A stretch of DNA of 64,000 bases from Purpureocillium takamizusanense. Taxonomy: Eukaryota > Ascomycota > Sordariomycetes > Hypocreales > Ophiocordycipitaceae. The number at the start of each line of letters is the position of its first letter. The stretch's first letter is position 1. Location of the stretch: the NCBI RefSeq assembly GCF_022605165.1, contig NC_063069.1:5208001-5272000 (forward strand). The letters are read 5' to 3'. The position numbers were made by a program, and so were the translations under genes. The notes under the pieces were generated by a model that saw only the letters and a program-made list of their open reading frames with translations, searched no databases and was not told where the DNA came from. Positions 36,138 to 47,586 of this stretch are shown here, piece after piece.

Positions 36138-37566
36138 GGTGGGCGGCGAGGGCGATCAGTACGTGATGCTGCTTGCTATTTGCCTCGGGTGAGGATGAAT
36201 GTTGAATCTCACGAGATTGCAGCTGGTAACGCGAGTGACGTCCACGCATTAATATATGCATATGTAAGTACGTGCCCAAAGAGCGTGACAGTCGAAGGGC
36301 TTGCATGTTGCAGAAGCATGGGTGGTGCCATCTGGTGGCAGGGCGTCGAGGTGTTGTTGAGCCATCAGTGGGGAGGTTGGTGCGGGCACGAGCCGCCTCG
36401 ACGCCCCGGGAATGGCGTCAGGGCGCCCTCTGGATAACACTGTCCACGCCTTTGCGCGGCGTCCATCATCGGGAGCATCGAACGAGTGGCGTCTAGCGTG
36501 AATGTCACGGGGTTGACCCTCTCTTCATGCGTAGGGCGTCTTGTGCGAAGGGCTCGATCCGGCATCGCAGTGCCGCTGCCTCAACCTTGCCGGTGGCGTG
36601 TGTGGCTGCGTCAATCCCACTCATTTTGGCTAAATCTGGCTCGGCAATGCCAGAGAATGCTCCATTGACGATGATGTCGAGGCAGCCAGGACGGCGGGGT
36701 GTTGATGCTGCCGATGATCGGGTCTCGTCACCAGATGTCATGGGCGATGAGTCGATTGACCACATGTCGGTATGCGCTGGCCCATGTCTAAATCGTTTGT
36801 CCGAGGGACACGGGAGCCGGCCACGGTTCGAGTGAGGGATTCCAATGGGCGATCGGCCGGCCGAGGATGGATGGGTGGATGACGACAGTTGCAGCTTTAA
36901 GGTTGCTTGCAGGAGACGCTGCTGCGCAGGCGGGCTCACGGTCGACGTCCAATTGGTAGAGTTTTTCACCGCGCTCAGATCTGGCTTTGGTTTGTCGACT
37001 CCCATTGCTGCAGTGTAACCCGGGGCTACTCGCCTTTCAGGGCTGTCTGGGGCGGGCTACACCCCTGGACGGTCCCGCTGTAGCGGCCCGGCAGCGCACC
37101 TGGTAGGTCCTTCAGGGCTGTAGCCACTGCCCTGTCTACGGTAGGTGTGACATTGGTGCCGGTGCCTTACAGAAGGCCACGGTCACCACCTAGGCAGTGA
37201 CTTCCGTGAGGCGTGAGGTTTGGTGAGGCGTATATCAGCCACTCAGAAACCCCTACCGGCGGGGTTAAGGTGGCTGAGGTGCCCAGCCCAGGTACCCAGA
37301 GGCGGATTGGGTGGCCCAGGGCTTGTCCAACCCCGCCATCCCCCTCGACGTGGCTTTGGCGGGGTGACTGGTTTTCTTTTTTTTGCGCTCCGATTCTCGT
37401 GCCTGTGACTCGACGACCCTCCTGACCATCACACGATAAGAGCAATAAAAAACAACCACGACGGCAGGGCACGGCACGTCTCGAAACTACTGCTGCCCAC
37501 GACTCGAATCGTCCTCTCGCATTACCTCTGCAATCTTCCCGCCACGCGCCGCTGATTACCGCAATC
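36138..37566. other. Divergent promoter region between aminotransferase and lysyl-tRNA synthetase genes
   Basis: The two flanking genes are transcribed away from each other, so this 1.4 kb holds both promoters. A leftward ORF of 166 codons (36505-37005) has no recognisable domain. It contains one protein-like patch (IIVNGAFSGIAEPDLAKM), is Ser/Thr/Pro-rich elsewhere, and is left out. The stretch at 37010-37160 is rich in short repeats of CAGGGCTGT/GTAG type. Confidence 0.5.
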
Positions 37567-39693
37567 ATGGCTGACAACCAGGCCGCATCCGGCGCCGATG
37601 CCTCCGCCGCCGCCGTCGCCAAGCTACACCTCGACGAGGTCACTGGCGAGATGATCTCCAAGACGGAGCTCAAGAAGCGCCAGAAGGCCCGCGAGAAGGA
37701 GGCCGCCAAGAAGGAGAAGCAGGCCTCCAACCCCCAGCCCGCCGCTAAGACGGGCGAGGCGGCCGAGAAGGAGTTGACCCCCAACCAGGTGCGCCGCCGC
37801 CTCCATGACGCGCAGAAACTCGAGAGACTAACATGCCATGGCAGTACTTTGAGATTCGATCCGGCGTCGTCAACGACCTGCACGCCAAGGGCAAGGCCTA
37901 CCCTCACAAGGTGCGACGCACTACCTTGCGAACCCGAGAGCGCTCGGCCCTGATGCTAAACTCGCGCAGTACCACGTCACCTACGATATCCGCAAGTTTG
38001 CCGACGACTTCTCCCACCTCAAGAATGGCGAGTCCGACAAGACCAAGGCGATCCAGATGGCTGGAAGGATATACGTCAAGCGCTCCGCCGGCAGCAAGCT
38101 CTACTTTTACGATATTCGCTCCGACGTATGTCCCCCTCCTGCCCCTTCCCTACACGCACCCGCCATGTATCTGACCTCTCCCAGGGCACCCGGCTGCAAG
38201 TCCTCGCGCAGGCCAACAACGTCGATGACAAGGCCGTCCCCTTCGAGGACCAACACATCAACCTCCGGAGAGGAGACATCATCGGCATCCGCGGCTTCCC
38301 GACCCGCACCAACCCCAAGACCAAGCAAGGCGGTGGTGAATACTCTGGCGAGCTGTCTATTGCCGCTATCGAGGTGACGCTGTTGTCGCCTTGTCTGCAC
38401 CAGGTAACACACGCAGCCACGGGATCAATCCTGCCACTGCTAACGCCTTGTTCAGATCCCCGATGACCACTATGGCTTCAAGAACCCCGAGCAGCGCTTC
38501 CGCCAGCGATACCTCGACCTCATGATGAACGAGCGGTCGAGACAAATCTTCATCACCAGAGCCAAGGTCGACTCCTACATCCGCCGCTGGTTCGACGACC
38601 GTGAATTTGTGTCGGTGCAGACCCCCATGCTGAACCCCATCGCTGGTGGTGCCACTGCCCGCCCATTCATCACCCATCACAACGACATGAACATGGACAT
38701 GTTCCTCCGAGTCGCCCCCGAGCTCTACCTCAAGATGCTTGTTGTCGGCGGTCTGAACCGTGTCTACGAGATGGGGCGTCAGTTCAGAAACGAGAGCGTT
38801 GACCTGACCCACAACCCTGGTGCGTCTTCGTGTCTGAGCCGTCCCCCGTGTTGGTTGCTGATTCTTTCCAGAGTTCACCTCGCTCGAGTTTTACATGGCC
38901 TATGCCGACGTCAACGACCTCATCGGCATGACCGAGGAGCTCGTCAGCGGCCTCGTCAAGCACGTTCACGGCTCATACAAGACCACCTTCCACAACATCA
39001 AGGGTGAGGCCATCGAGATCAACTGGGAGGCCCCGTGGCCCAAGATCGACATGATCCCCGGCCTCGAGGAGGCGACGGGCGAGAAGTTCCCTCCTGCCGA
39101 CCAGCTGCACACGGACGAGACTGGCGATTTCCTCAAGAAGGTTCTCAAGAAGACGGGTGTCGAGTGCAACCCGCCCCTGACCAACGCGCGCATGATTGAT
39201 GCGCTTGTCGGCGAGTTCCTCGAGTCACGATGCGTACGTCTGCCACAAGACTTTTAACTCTTCCACCACTAACCTTGCCAGATCAACCCCACCTTCATCA
39301 TGGGCCACCCCAAGATGATGTCTCCCTTGGCCAAGTCGTCGCGCACCACCCCCGGCCTTTGCGAGCGATTTGAGGTCTTTGTCGCCACCAAGGAGATTGC
39401 CAACGCGTAAGTCAATTTGTCAAAGGACCAAGAAAAAGGACTGACATCGTCACAGCTACACCGAGCTGAATGTGGCCTCGGAGCAGCGCGCCAACTTCGA
39501 GGAGCAGGCCCGCCAGAAGGCCCAGGGCGACGACGAGGCGCAGATGGTCGACGAGACCTTCTGCCGCGCCCTCGAGCACGGCCTGCCGCCGACTGGTGGC
39601 TGGGGCATGGGTATCGACCGCATGATGATGTTCCTCACGGATAATTACAGCATCCGCGAGGTCCTGGCGTTCCCTACCATGAAGCCCGAGTAG
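37567..39693 (+). CDS. krs1: Lysyl-tRNA synthetase, cytoplasmic, class II
   Basis: Charges tRNA-Lys with lysine in the cytosol; about 573 residues. The eight exons are 37567-37788, 37845-37910, 37970-38125, 38185-38373, 38456-38819, 38872-39233, 39282-39406 and 39456-39693, all phase-consistent. After a Lys/Glu/Ala-rich N-terminal helix ([19 protein letters not shown]-binding in eukaryotic KRS) comes an OB-fold anticodon domain ([11 protein letters not shown] ... [16 protein letters not shown]). The class II catalytic core follows. Motif 1 lies around [22 protein letters not shown]. Motif 2 is [11 protein letters not shown] with EFTSLEFY, split by intron 5. Motif 3 is [19 protein letters not shown]. 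No mitochondrial targeting peptide is evident. The gene converges with BUD23, with 290 bases between stop codons. Confidence 0.95.
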
Positions 39694-39983
39694 TCGATGG
39701 CACGCATACTGCGAGCCGCCGGGGATAGATGTGATGACTGATTTGAAGGAAACTAGCACGGCAATGGGACCGTTACTTTTGGTCGTAGAGGGAATGCTTG
39801 GCTGAGAAAATAAAGTGTGTGGAAATCAGGGTATCTATTCCACCCATAAATGCATCTACGAAATCGTCGTGTCTAGATGTCTTGTCATGCCAAAGGCTTC
39901 AGTACCATCCTAACCCTGCGCCAAACGCCATGCCGGTAACAAAACCCACTCCTTCGTCAAGCAAAAGCAACAAGGGGCAAGGC

Positions 39984-40988
39984 TTAAAAGTTGGGCCGGC
40001 GCTTGCGGCCGGTGTACTTGGACGTGGCCTTGACCACCTTGCCCTTGCGTTCCATCTGCTCCTTCTTCTTGACGATCCAGGCCTTGCTACCCTTGTGGGC
40101 CTTTGAGTTGTTGGCCTTGAGCTTCTTGCGGGCGTCCATGACGTCGACACCGTCCATGCCGGCGACGACGCCCGTAATGTCGCCTCCGCGGCCGCCGGCG
40201 TCGTCGCTGGTGCCGGCGGTGAGGACGAGGTAGATCTTGACGTTCTTGGTGCCGGGGTCGTCCTCGAGAATGCCGGCGCCGAAGCCGGCCTTGACGGCGG
40301 CCTGGGTGACCATGTTGCGCTGCTCGTCGTTCTTGGGGTAGAACTGGCAGACGGCGCGGCCGCCGCGTCGCAGCGAGGCGTAGAGGCCATTGAAGAAGCG
40401 GGAGAGGCGGCCCGCAGGGCTGGTGTCGCTCGTCTCGGCGCTGCAGAGCCACTGCACGGCGGAGATGGAGATGGCGGCGTCGAAGGTGCCGGCGCGGAAG
40501 GGCACGCCCTGGCCCATGTCGGCGAGCATCAGGTCGCCCTCGACGTCGCGCTGGAGGGCCACGTCGAGCATGCTCGGGGAGAGGTCCATGCCGATCCACG
40601 TGTGCGGGCCGCCCTCGTCCGGGTCCAGCGACGAGAGGATCTCACCCGACAGGCCGGAGCCGCAGCCGACGTCGAGGACGAGCGAGGGGCGCTGCAGGTC
40701 GAGCAGGGAGAGGGCCCGGCGCGTCATGCTGGCCTGGATGTTTTGGATGCGCGACGAGGTCGTGTACTTGCGGGCCTCGACATCGTCGTAGTGCACGTCG
40801 GCGGCGCTGCAGAAGGAGGAGGAGCGTTAGTCGGGCGAGGGTCCGTTCAATGCGCTTTTGCCCACGTTGTCCCATCCGCTGCCCCATACGGCGTGGGCCG
40901 TGGGAAGGAGGGAAGAGGAAAGAGGGAAGGAAGGCGGCTATTCCGGGCGCAGAAAAGCAACGTACAGGGTATCTTCGGGGCGGGACAT
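39984..40988 (-). CDS. bud23: Bud23, 18S rRNA (guanine-N7) methyltransferase
   Basis: SAM-dependent methyltransferase of about 281 residues that, with Trm112, modifies a guanine of 18S rRNA during 40S subunit maturation. The exons read leftward as 40988-40966 and 40806-39984. The first exon gives only MSRPEDT plus part of a codon, the family's usual start. SAM motif I is LVLDVGCGSGLSGEIL, followed by the acidic residue in WIGMDLSPSML. Then come LADMGQGVPFRAGTFDAAISISAVQWLC and a Lys/Arg-rich C-terminal WBS-type tail (KEQMERKGKVVKATSKYTGRKRRPNF region), which is diagnostic of Bud23/WBSCR22. The intron is 159 bases. A second in-frame start is not needed. Confidence 0.93.
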
Positions 40989-42715
40989 GGTGGGCGGCGG
41001 ATCGGGGCGAGGGCGGCGACGCCCTGGGAGCTGCGGCGATGCGACGCGCGTAATGCGTAAAGAGGCGTGGGTGAGGCGGTTGGCCCGGCGGGCGAGCGGG
41101 TGGACTGGACGGGAACGAGGTGCGTGCGACGTCTAGAGAGTCGAGATCGAGGACGGCATCGTCAGATCAGAGCTTTTGGTGGAGGGGCGTGCGGCTGGTC
41201 CCTGGACTTTTTTTTTGTGGACGCCGGCGGTATCGATAGTGGCCCGCGGCGGGGGGATAGACAAAAAAAGGCACTACAAGTTCCGTCACCCCACCCACGA
41301 GTAGGCGGACGTCAGCATGCTATCTACTCCCGATTTCAATACCATGAGAATCGGAATGAATTTTCAATTCCATCACAAACATTCATGGCTCCATATTGAT
41401 GCTACCCAGTGTGTCATAGTGTTTTGGGAAACCCGTAGCGTACTCGAGCAATGCTCGGAAACCCGCCCGTAGTTGTAATTTTGGCACCACTCATCAGCGT
41501 ACCCTGGACTCATATCTTTTCAGTGAAGTACGTGTATGTACTTCCAGGTTGTTGGCTTCGCAACAGACTTGAACATCGTGTCACAATGTTTAATTGGGGT
41601 CGATAACCAGACTTTCATTTTGCCTTTACAGGCGCCTTGCGTTGGAGCTGTGGTGGTAGCCCGAGTCAAAAGTTTGCGGCAAATGCCCGATTTGACCGGC
41701 AATGCCCAGGCTGCCGCGTTACGCGCCGCGAAATGTTGCACTTTGGGCCGTCTGCTCCCCGCGATGGGTTGTTTGTTCGGCCGAATGCAAGGACCCAAGG
41801 AGCCGGTTTTCCGAGAGTTGTGACGATGAGTTCTTAATAGAGCTTCTAGACTCTAGGTTGCTGCGCCGCAACCGGGCATGGAAACGTCAAAAGAGCCATA
41901 AGTGAGGCTGTCACGTCCAACTGATTGGTGTTGTTTCAAATGAGGCAACTACATGACAAACGGGCATGCATATGCGTGCGTCGTTGCGCCGAAAAGTCCG
42001 ACGACATTCGGCCTGAGCTGAGTCTCGATAAACAACATTGATACTTCCCTTTAAAATGACATATACGTGCGTCTATATGAGATCCACGGTCAAGCTCTAA
42101 GTCACTGAGCAATGGCGTTATAGTATTTTATATCATGCAAAGTCTTCCTGTGAAGTCAAAGTGGACGCATCGTTGCTATTGCATGGTTACAATACTGAAA
42201 CGGTTACGTTTGCAACCACAACTTCGGACGCGGGATAGACCATGGCAGTAAAAGGACCCCAAGAATTGGCATTCGCGTACATACTTGCCATGATGACTCG
42301 AGTAGAAGATTTCTCGTACCCCGCTTTGTTAGGTTGCCGAACTCATGCACCAAGGCTCGGTGAGGCGAAACGCATCGTGATGGTAGAGCTGAATCATCGC
42401 AGGCATGAAGGCCCGGCTGCTGCCTGCTCTCATGGCGCACATTTGTATGCGTGAATATTGTCATTGGGCGGGACGGGGTCGGTTGGATCAAACGAACGAG
42501 TTATGTGGCCATCTGGCGAGTTTTGTCCCGTGGTCTGTTCGATGCTCATGAGATGATGGAGAAGAGGTACGCTGGTGATAAATAGACCATCCATTCCCCC
42601 GGAATGCTTTCACTGGAAGCCAACATCAAAGATTCAATTGGAAAACTCCAGATTCTTCAGTTTCTTGCTTCCCAATAACATACATACGGACAAAACAGAC
42701 GCTGCTGCGAGAACC
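40989..42715. other. Intergenic: BUD23 promoter and lower-GC spacer
   Basis: The first 300 bases should carry the BUD23 promoter. From about 41300 the DNA is less GC-rich than to the left. ORFs at 41.5-42.5 kb are under 100 codons, overlap on both strands and have no recognisable features. Confidence 0.5.
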
Positions 42716-43234
42716 ATGGCTACCCACATCGACGCCTCGACCACCAAGGACGGACGGGACATCACCGTCGCCAGCGATACGGAGGTCAGTCTCGTCGAGT
42801 ATCAGTGCGTCACATCGCACGGCAACACGGCGGTGTCGGACGCCTCGGACCCGGTGGCGGTCTCGTACTCGCCGGGCAAGGCGGTGCTCAGGGCGCCGAG
42901 CGCGTCGGTGAAGAAGGGCCGCGTGCACATACCCGTGCACGACCCGCCCGGCGTCCTCGACAAGACGTACGCCCTCGAGAACATTCTCGTCTCCTTTGAC
43001 GTGGAGTCGGACGCGTCAATCGACATGGTGACGCTCTACTACGACGGCGCCAAGGTGGTGTCCACCAACGTGACCAGGAAGAACACGTTCCACATTGACT
43101 TTTCGACCAACGAGGCCGCCAAGTACGCCTACGTGCTGCCGTCGGGCATCTGCTTGTCGTTGGATGTGGTGTTTCAGAGTGCGAAGTCGGTCGTCCAGCT
43201 GTACTCGGTCACGCTCGTGTACAGGGCGGTTTGA
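42716..43234 (+). CDS. Hypothetical protein, small beta-rich, unassigned
   Basis: Single-exon ORF of 172 residues starting at an ACCATGG context. I do not recognise a function. The sequence alternates hydrophobic and polar residues in strand-like segments (VRIP-type strand VHIPVHDPP, then LENILVSFDVESDASIDMV, TLYYDGAKVVST, KNTFHIDF, LSLDVVFQSAKSVVQLYSVTLVY). This suggests a compact beta-sandwich without signal peptide or membrane helix. There is one Cys near residue 27 and one near 147. The layout faintly recalls small DUF6623-like bacterial/fungal proteins, a guess I cannot test. GC-rich codon use supports a real gene. An A/T-rich tract begins 230 bases downstream. Confidence 0.65.
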   Translation: MATHIDASTTKDGRDITVASDTEVSLVEYQCVTSHGNTAVSDASDPVAVSYSPGKAVLRAPSASVKKGRVHIPVHDPPGVLDKTYALENILVSFDVESDASIDMVTLYYDGAKVVSTNVTRKNTFHIDFSTNEAAKYAYVLPSGICLSLDVVFQSAKSVVQLYSVTLVYRAV

Positions 43235-44133
43235 GACGGGTGCTGTTGCTGAGACGATGTTGCTGTGGCGGGCTGGTAGATGATGGATGGCTTCGTCTTG
43301 TATCAGGATGTCATGGTGAAGGCCAGCTCACCGATCGACGGCCTCTCTGTAGACAGTGACGTATTCATACATGACGAGGCTGGTAGTCAGTACCAAGACC
43401 TGTGGCGCCTCATCGTCATTCTTCTCGGGATACTCTCGGGTCGAACAGTCTCATATATAACGGCCGGATACTATACTATTATTGCCCTATATTAGCTTCC
43501 TATATGCTAAAATTAATAGTATCTCACAGTACTATTTTAGACGGGACTATCTATGATGTCATTCGTATAAGAAGACTTTATATTGCTAGACCAATCCTTC
43601 GTCGATAACGCTATTTGCGTCCTCCGCTGTCGCGAAATATCTAATTCTAGATGGCGCTGATTTCAAGTTTGCATGGTGAAACTCTGGTAGAATTAACGCT
43701 CTGCACAAACATGTTGTTCAGCACGGTGATTGTCGCCGGCATTGAGAGCAAGCTCAGTAATGCGATGAAAAGACCGTCTCCGCCCGCATCTTGGAGACGC
43801 TTACAATCTATTCACCTCGTCAGCGCAGAGATATTCCATTTGAAAGAATCGAGATTATTGGATGTACTATTGGGCAGAAGAAGGCGATTGTGTCGCGGAG
43901 ATTAAAACTCAATTTCGTCGAAGCTGGTGGTGGACGGCAGTCGCGATATCCGGACAGGCAGACACCTGGTGAGTAATAGCTCGAAATCCATCCCCAAGCA
44001 TCCGCATATGGCCTCTTGAATGGACAGCAGGCGTAGTCCGAACATCTCTTTATACCACGGGAATACCACCCCCAAGACAGAGCCCTTTGTATATGCGACA
44101 GCCTAGGAAGAGCCCATTCAATTTCCATCAGAG
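43235..44133. other. Spacer with A/T-rich tract and possible gene remnant
   Basis: An A/T-rich tract runs from about 43450 to 43600. At 43752-43976 (+) a short open stretch reads like ordinary protein (around RDIPFERIEIIGCTIGQKKAIV), begins after a stop codon with no ATG and ends near a GTGAGT donor-like site. It could be an internal exon of a lost gene, but I cannot assign it. Confidence 0.4.
43450..43600. repeat. A/T-rich tract
   Basis: Strong local A/T bias with many TA steps (ATACTATACTATTATT, TATATTAGCTTCCTATATGC). It is similar in look to the tracts flanking the APH-like gene and is probably decayed repeat DNA (inference). Confidence 0.45.
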
Positions 44134-44643
44134 CTAGGCCAGACCCATCGCGGCGACTGGAAGTGCCCCGAGTGCAATAGCAGCCAAGTTGCCGAAGCCC
44201 ATGCTTGCGCCGTCCGACTTGCCACTTCCGCGGCACTTGCCGCCACTTGAACAAGTATACCCCGGATCACAGAACTTTCCATCGCTGCAGCAGTCCCCGC
44301 CCTTTGCCATGCAGCCGTCCTTGCATTTCTCCTGGTTGGACGCGCAACCCCCCACTACTCCAGAGCATTTCTTGAATATCGGGCAGCAGCCGTCACCGTC
44401 GCAAACTTCGCCAGAGTTGCAAAAGCCTTTGGTGGGACAGCAGGTGGCGTGCGCAGGCATGCAGCCTCCATTGCAGTCTATCTTTGGTGTGACGCAAGTG
44501 TCCCTCCGGTGTGAGATGTTCGAGTCTGTGTCGTCACGGGAACCCATCTTGGTGAGGGGGTAAACGGGGAGTTTCATGGTTTGGTAGTCCGCCATCGCCG
44601 CCGTGGCGACGGCAAGGATGATGATGTTCGGTAGGAGTCGCAT
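44134..44643 (-). CDS. GPI-anchored cysteine-rich secreted protein
   Basis: 169-residue single-exon protein. The start at 44643 gives a signal peptide (MRLLPNIIILAVATAAMA), whereas the longer frame upstream has no signal peptide. The body, about residues 48-145, holds over twenty Cys. It shows a recurring pattern of a C-x2-G-C or C-x3-C lead, a CC pair and a G-x-x-C ending: CNGGCMPAHATCCP, CDGDGCCPIFKKC, CKDGCMAKGGDCCSDGKFC and GYTCSSGGKC. This suggests two or three small disulphide knots. The C-terminus is a short polar spacer followed by a hydrophobic tail (AAIALGALPVAAMGLA), as for GPI attachment, so the protein probably sits on the cell wall or plasma membrane. Function is unknown; the Cys pattern is reminiscent of granulin/Stig1-like knots but is not a clear match. 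Confidence 0.72.
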   Translation of the reverse strand: MRLLPNIIILAVATAAMADYQTMKLPVYPLTKMGSRDDTDSNISHRRDTCVTPKIDCNGGCMPAHATCCPTKGFCNSGEVCDGDGCCPIFKKCSGVVGGCASNQEKCKDGCMAKGGDCCSDGKFCDPGYTCSSGGKCRGSGKSDGASMGFGNLAAIALGALPVAAMGLA

Positions 44644-47586
44644 TGTCACCGCGATGCCAAGTAAAGGCTTGGCTGTGACAGAAGAGAGCGACAAAACAAA
44701 TCCCCTCGAAGGCAGGAAAGACGGGGCGGGTCTGAGGAGCTGACTGCTCGGGAGTAGCGTATTGCTTCGAGGCTGCGGATATTCCTTAGATATACTACAG
44801 TCTAAGCGCAAAACCCAATCGTTCCGTCGAATCTCCCATGCCGTTACACTTCTGGACGTGCATAGCTAAGGTTGTATCGGTTAAGTGTATACTGGGGGCG
44901 TAAGGCGAGCTGCATGTCTCACCTTGTCCACAGGAGGAAAATGTGAACGAGAAAGGACAGAGCGGGACCAGATAAGATCACATTCAAGCAACTGCCCTTC
45001 CACCCCATTCTTTCGAATGTGACACCTTGTGTGCTGTTAGCTACACTGTACGTCTGACAGCTCCACATGATACGCCTTCTGCTTACGACCGACGGCATTT
45101 CACAGCAGGATACAACATGAACCGTCTGGCCAGTTGCAGATGTCGAATTTCCCCGCCGCTAGATGTTGGATTGCGCAGCAGGCTGTGAAGCCCACCTGCA
45201 AGGCAATCTGTAGGGCTGAGCGTGTTGCTAGTGGCTGACTACATGTACTTGGCGGCTCCGCGGTCCAGCGACAAATGTCCGGTGTCGCTGCAAGTCTAAA
45301 TGTGATCCTACTTACCCCTTGCTTGAACCTTGTCAGACGTGGAGTTGCGCCACATTCTCTTCTTGCAGTCTACCGAACGTTATTGTTCACGGCAGTGGCC
45401 TCTACATGTTGCTGCACGGCCGAATCCGGGACCGCCGCCTGTACAACAAGTTGTACAGGAGTTGGGAGAATAGAACTGAGCGACGCACATGTCGGGACAG
45501 CCCCGGCTGGCAACTCTCATCTCACGCGGGATACTTGGGGCAGATTGGCTGTTTGTCCCATCGCCAACTCCTTCTCGACCGTACCCTGCGCTCTGGGGGT
45601 CTTTATTGTCAGTGACGGTCGTTTGAACACGCTAACGTCCAGGGGGGGCGCTCAGCTTTGTCGGGAATTGTCCGAACAACACAGTACATCAAGTACCGTA
45701 TATGCAGGATAGTTGCATAATCCGATCGGTTTGCGCTGCGCAACTTGCGGACCCAAACTCGCAGTTGGCGCGAGAGCAGTTCACGGGCCCATCCGACGTC
45801 TTACTGAATCAGATGATGTCGGCGCTGGCCAACTTGATATCCAATGAGCGTCGAGCGACCATGGCGGACGGAGCATTTTCCATCCGTCTGATGTGCCGGG
45901 GCATTGGGGTAACCAAAGAGCCGCCACAACATCACAAGTCCACGATCAAGCACCCGGATCATATTTGACTCGAGATGTCTTGAACGGAGTGTTCCGAAAC
46001 AGTCCCGAGAGGGTTCCCTGGATACTAGGAGCCAGAGTACTGCCAACTTGCAAGTGCAGGCGGGTACATGTAGGCTGATGGGGATAGTCCCGGACACGAA
46101 TGGACACGAATGGACACTGCATGGCGGCACTGGTTGAAACCACAGCGGCATGCTCAATCAGCTCAATCGCAATTGGAGTGACGAGCTGAAGAAGCCTCCA
46201 AAAAAGATGTCAGAAAAAAAACATGAACAGAGCAAACTGGCCTGGTTCGATTGCTGAGGCTATAATCCGACGGACAGACCAGCTCGGGTGAGAAGACTCC
46301 GGGAGTACCTAACCATGTCTCTCAATTTCCGATCGGAAAAATTACTATGTGCTTGTAATGCAATGGTGTGGCTTGTCTCGGTCAATGGCAGAGAGGTTCT
46401 TGTCGCAGTAATAATACGGTCGGAGTAAGCATCCTCCGTTGCGTTACATCCAAGCCTTGCTTCTTTGGGAAACATGAATATTCTGCGCCCGTTACCATCG
46501 TATACTTCGTACTTCGTATATAAATAGCAGGAGTGCAAATTTCCGCGCTGTGCGGCTCATCCTGGACTGGCGGTTCACTCTGACGTGCCATCGGCGCTCG
46601 ATAAGCCGGGCTCCGAACCATCCACCTGTTCGAGAAGGCATCTCTGCTAATTCTGAGTCTGCCTCAGTATTGACAGGGGGTCTTGAAATTTTGGAGCTGG
46701 GACAGTTGATGAGACCGCAATGAGCGGTTTGACAGACCAAAGTGCTGGACTCAGAGCAACTGCCGAATTGGTTCGCGCGGCGTGTGTCACCACATCAGAC
46801 ACCAACGAGACGAACAGAAGGAACGCGAGTGCTGTCGTTGAACCTGTCACATTTATCCCCTTTTTGTCTTTTACCTGTGGTACCGTCTGATTTCCAAACG
46901 AGCCAACTGCAAAAGAAGCCCAGTGAGTGAAAACCTGCGTTGACAGCTACAGTGGATGAAAAGGTCTCTATCGCTGCCACAGCAGCCTCAAGAGCGAGAG
47001 CGCATTGGCTTCAGGACATGTCCAGGTCGCAGCCACACGAGCCCGAACACGTCTCTCAGTTGAAACAAGGGAGCGGCAATCCACGGTGGGAGGGTTGAGA
47101 GCTTGCTGAGATGATAAAGGGTTCGTTGCGATTCGCGTCGGGTGACAAGGTTGGGGCAAGGAATCGGCCATGACCTGGGAGCCTGAGCAGCAACTCAATT
47201 GACCCAGCCCAAAGACCATAGGTTGACCCTCTTTATCCTCATGAAAAAATAACACACTGATTCATGAGGCACTGAAGACGCGGAGCTTGACCTCAAATTC
47301 GGAAACAACGGGTCAAAACGCGTTTCGCGCAGCTCACGCGCAAGGTAGTATCGTTGCTCGGTCGACTCGGTCACAACCGATAACAAGATTTCAGGTGGCC
47401 AAGCATTCGAAGTCTTATTTGAGTTGCAGACGTCCTGACAATGGAATGTGGTTGGGGCTCGGGAACATGTGTCCCGTCGGAGACCTTCGGCGCCAGGTGA
47501 CGTGCTTGAACGACAATATAACGACTGCACCCGCAACGATGACGACTATGGCGATAATGACCATAGCGACGATGACCATGTGACAT
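44644..47586. other. 2.9-kb lower-GC spacer without a supported gene
   Basis: The stretch is less GC-rich than the core regions. A rightward ORF of 145 codons at 45275 and several leftward frames under 120 codons have no recognisable domain. A frame near 46650-46850 looks signal-peptide-like but has no ATG. A TATATAAATA-like box lies near 46517 with no clear gene downstream. The region may hold gene relics or non-coding RNA. Confidence 0.45.

Noticed and set aside
36505..37005. Leftward ORF of 166 codons between aminotransferase and lysyl-tRNA synthetase
   Set aside because: One short patch looks protein-like but the rest is Ser/Thr/Pro-rich. It lies in a divergent promoter region and has no recognisable domain.
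46647..46850. Signal-peptide-like leftward frame of 67 codons
   Set aside because: The frame begins at GTG with no ATG and no convincing upstream exon, and the mature part has no cysteines or known motif.
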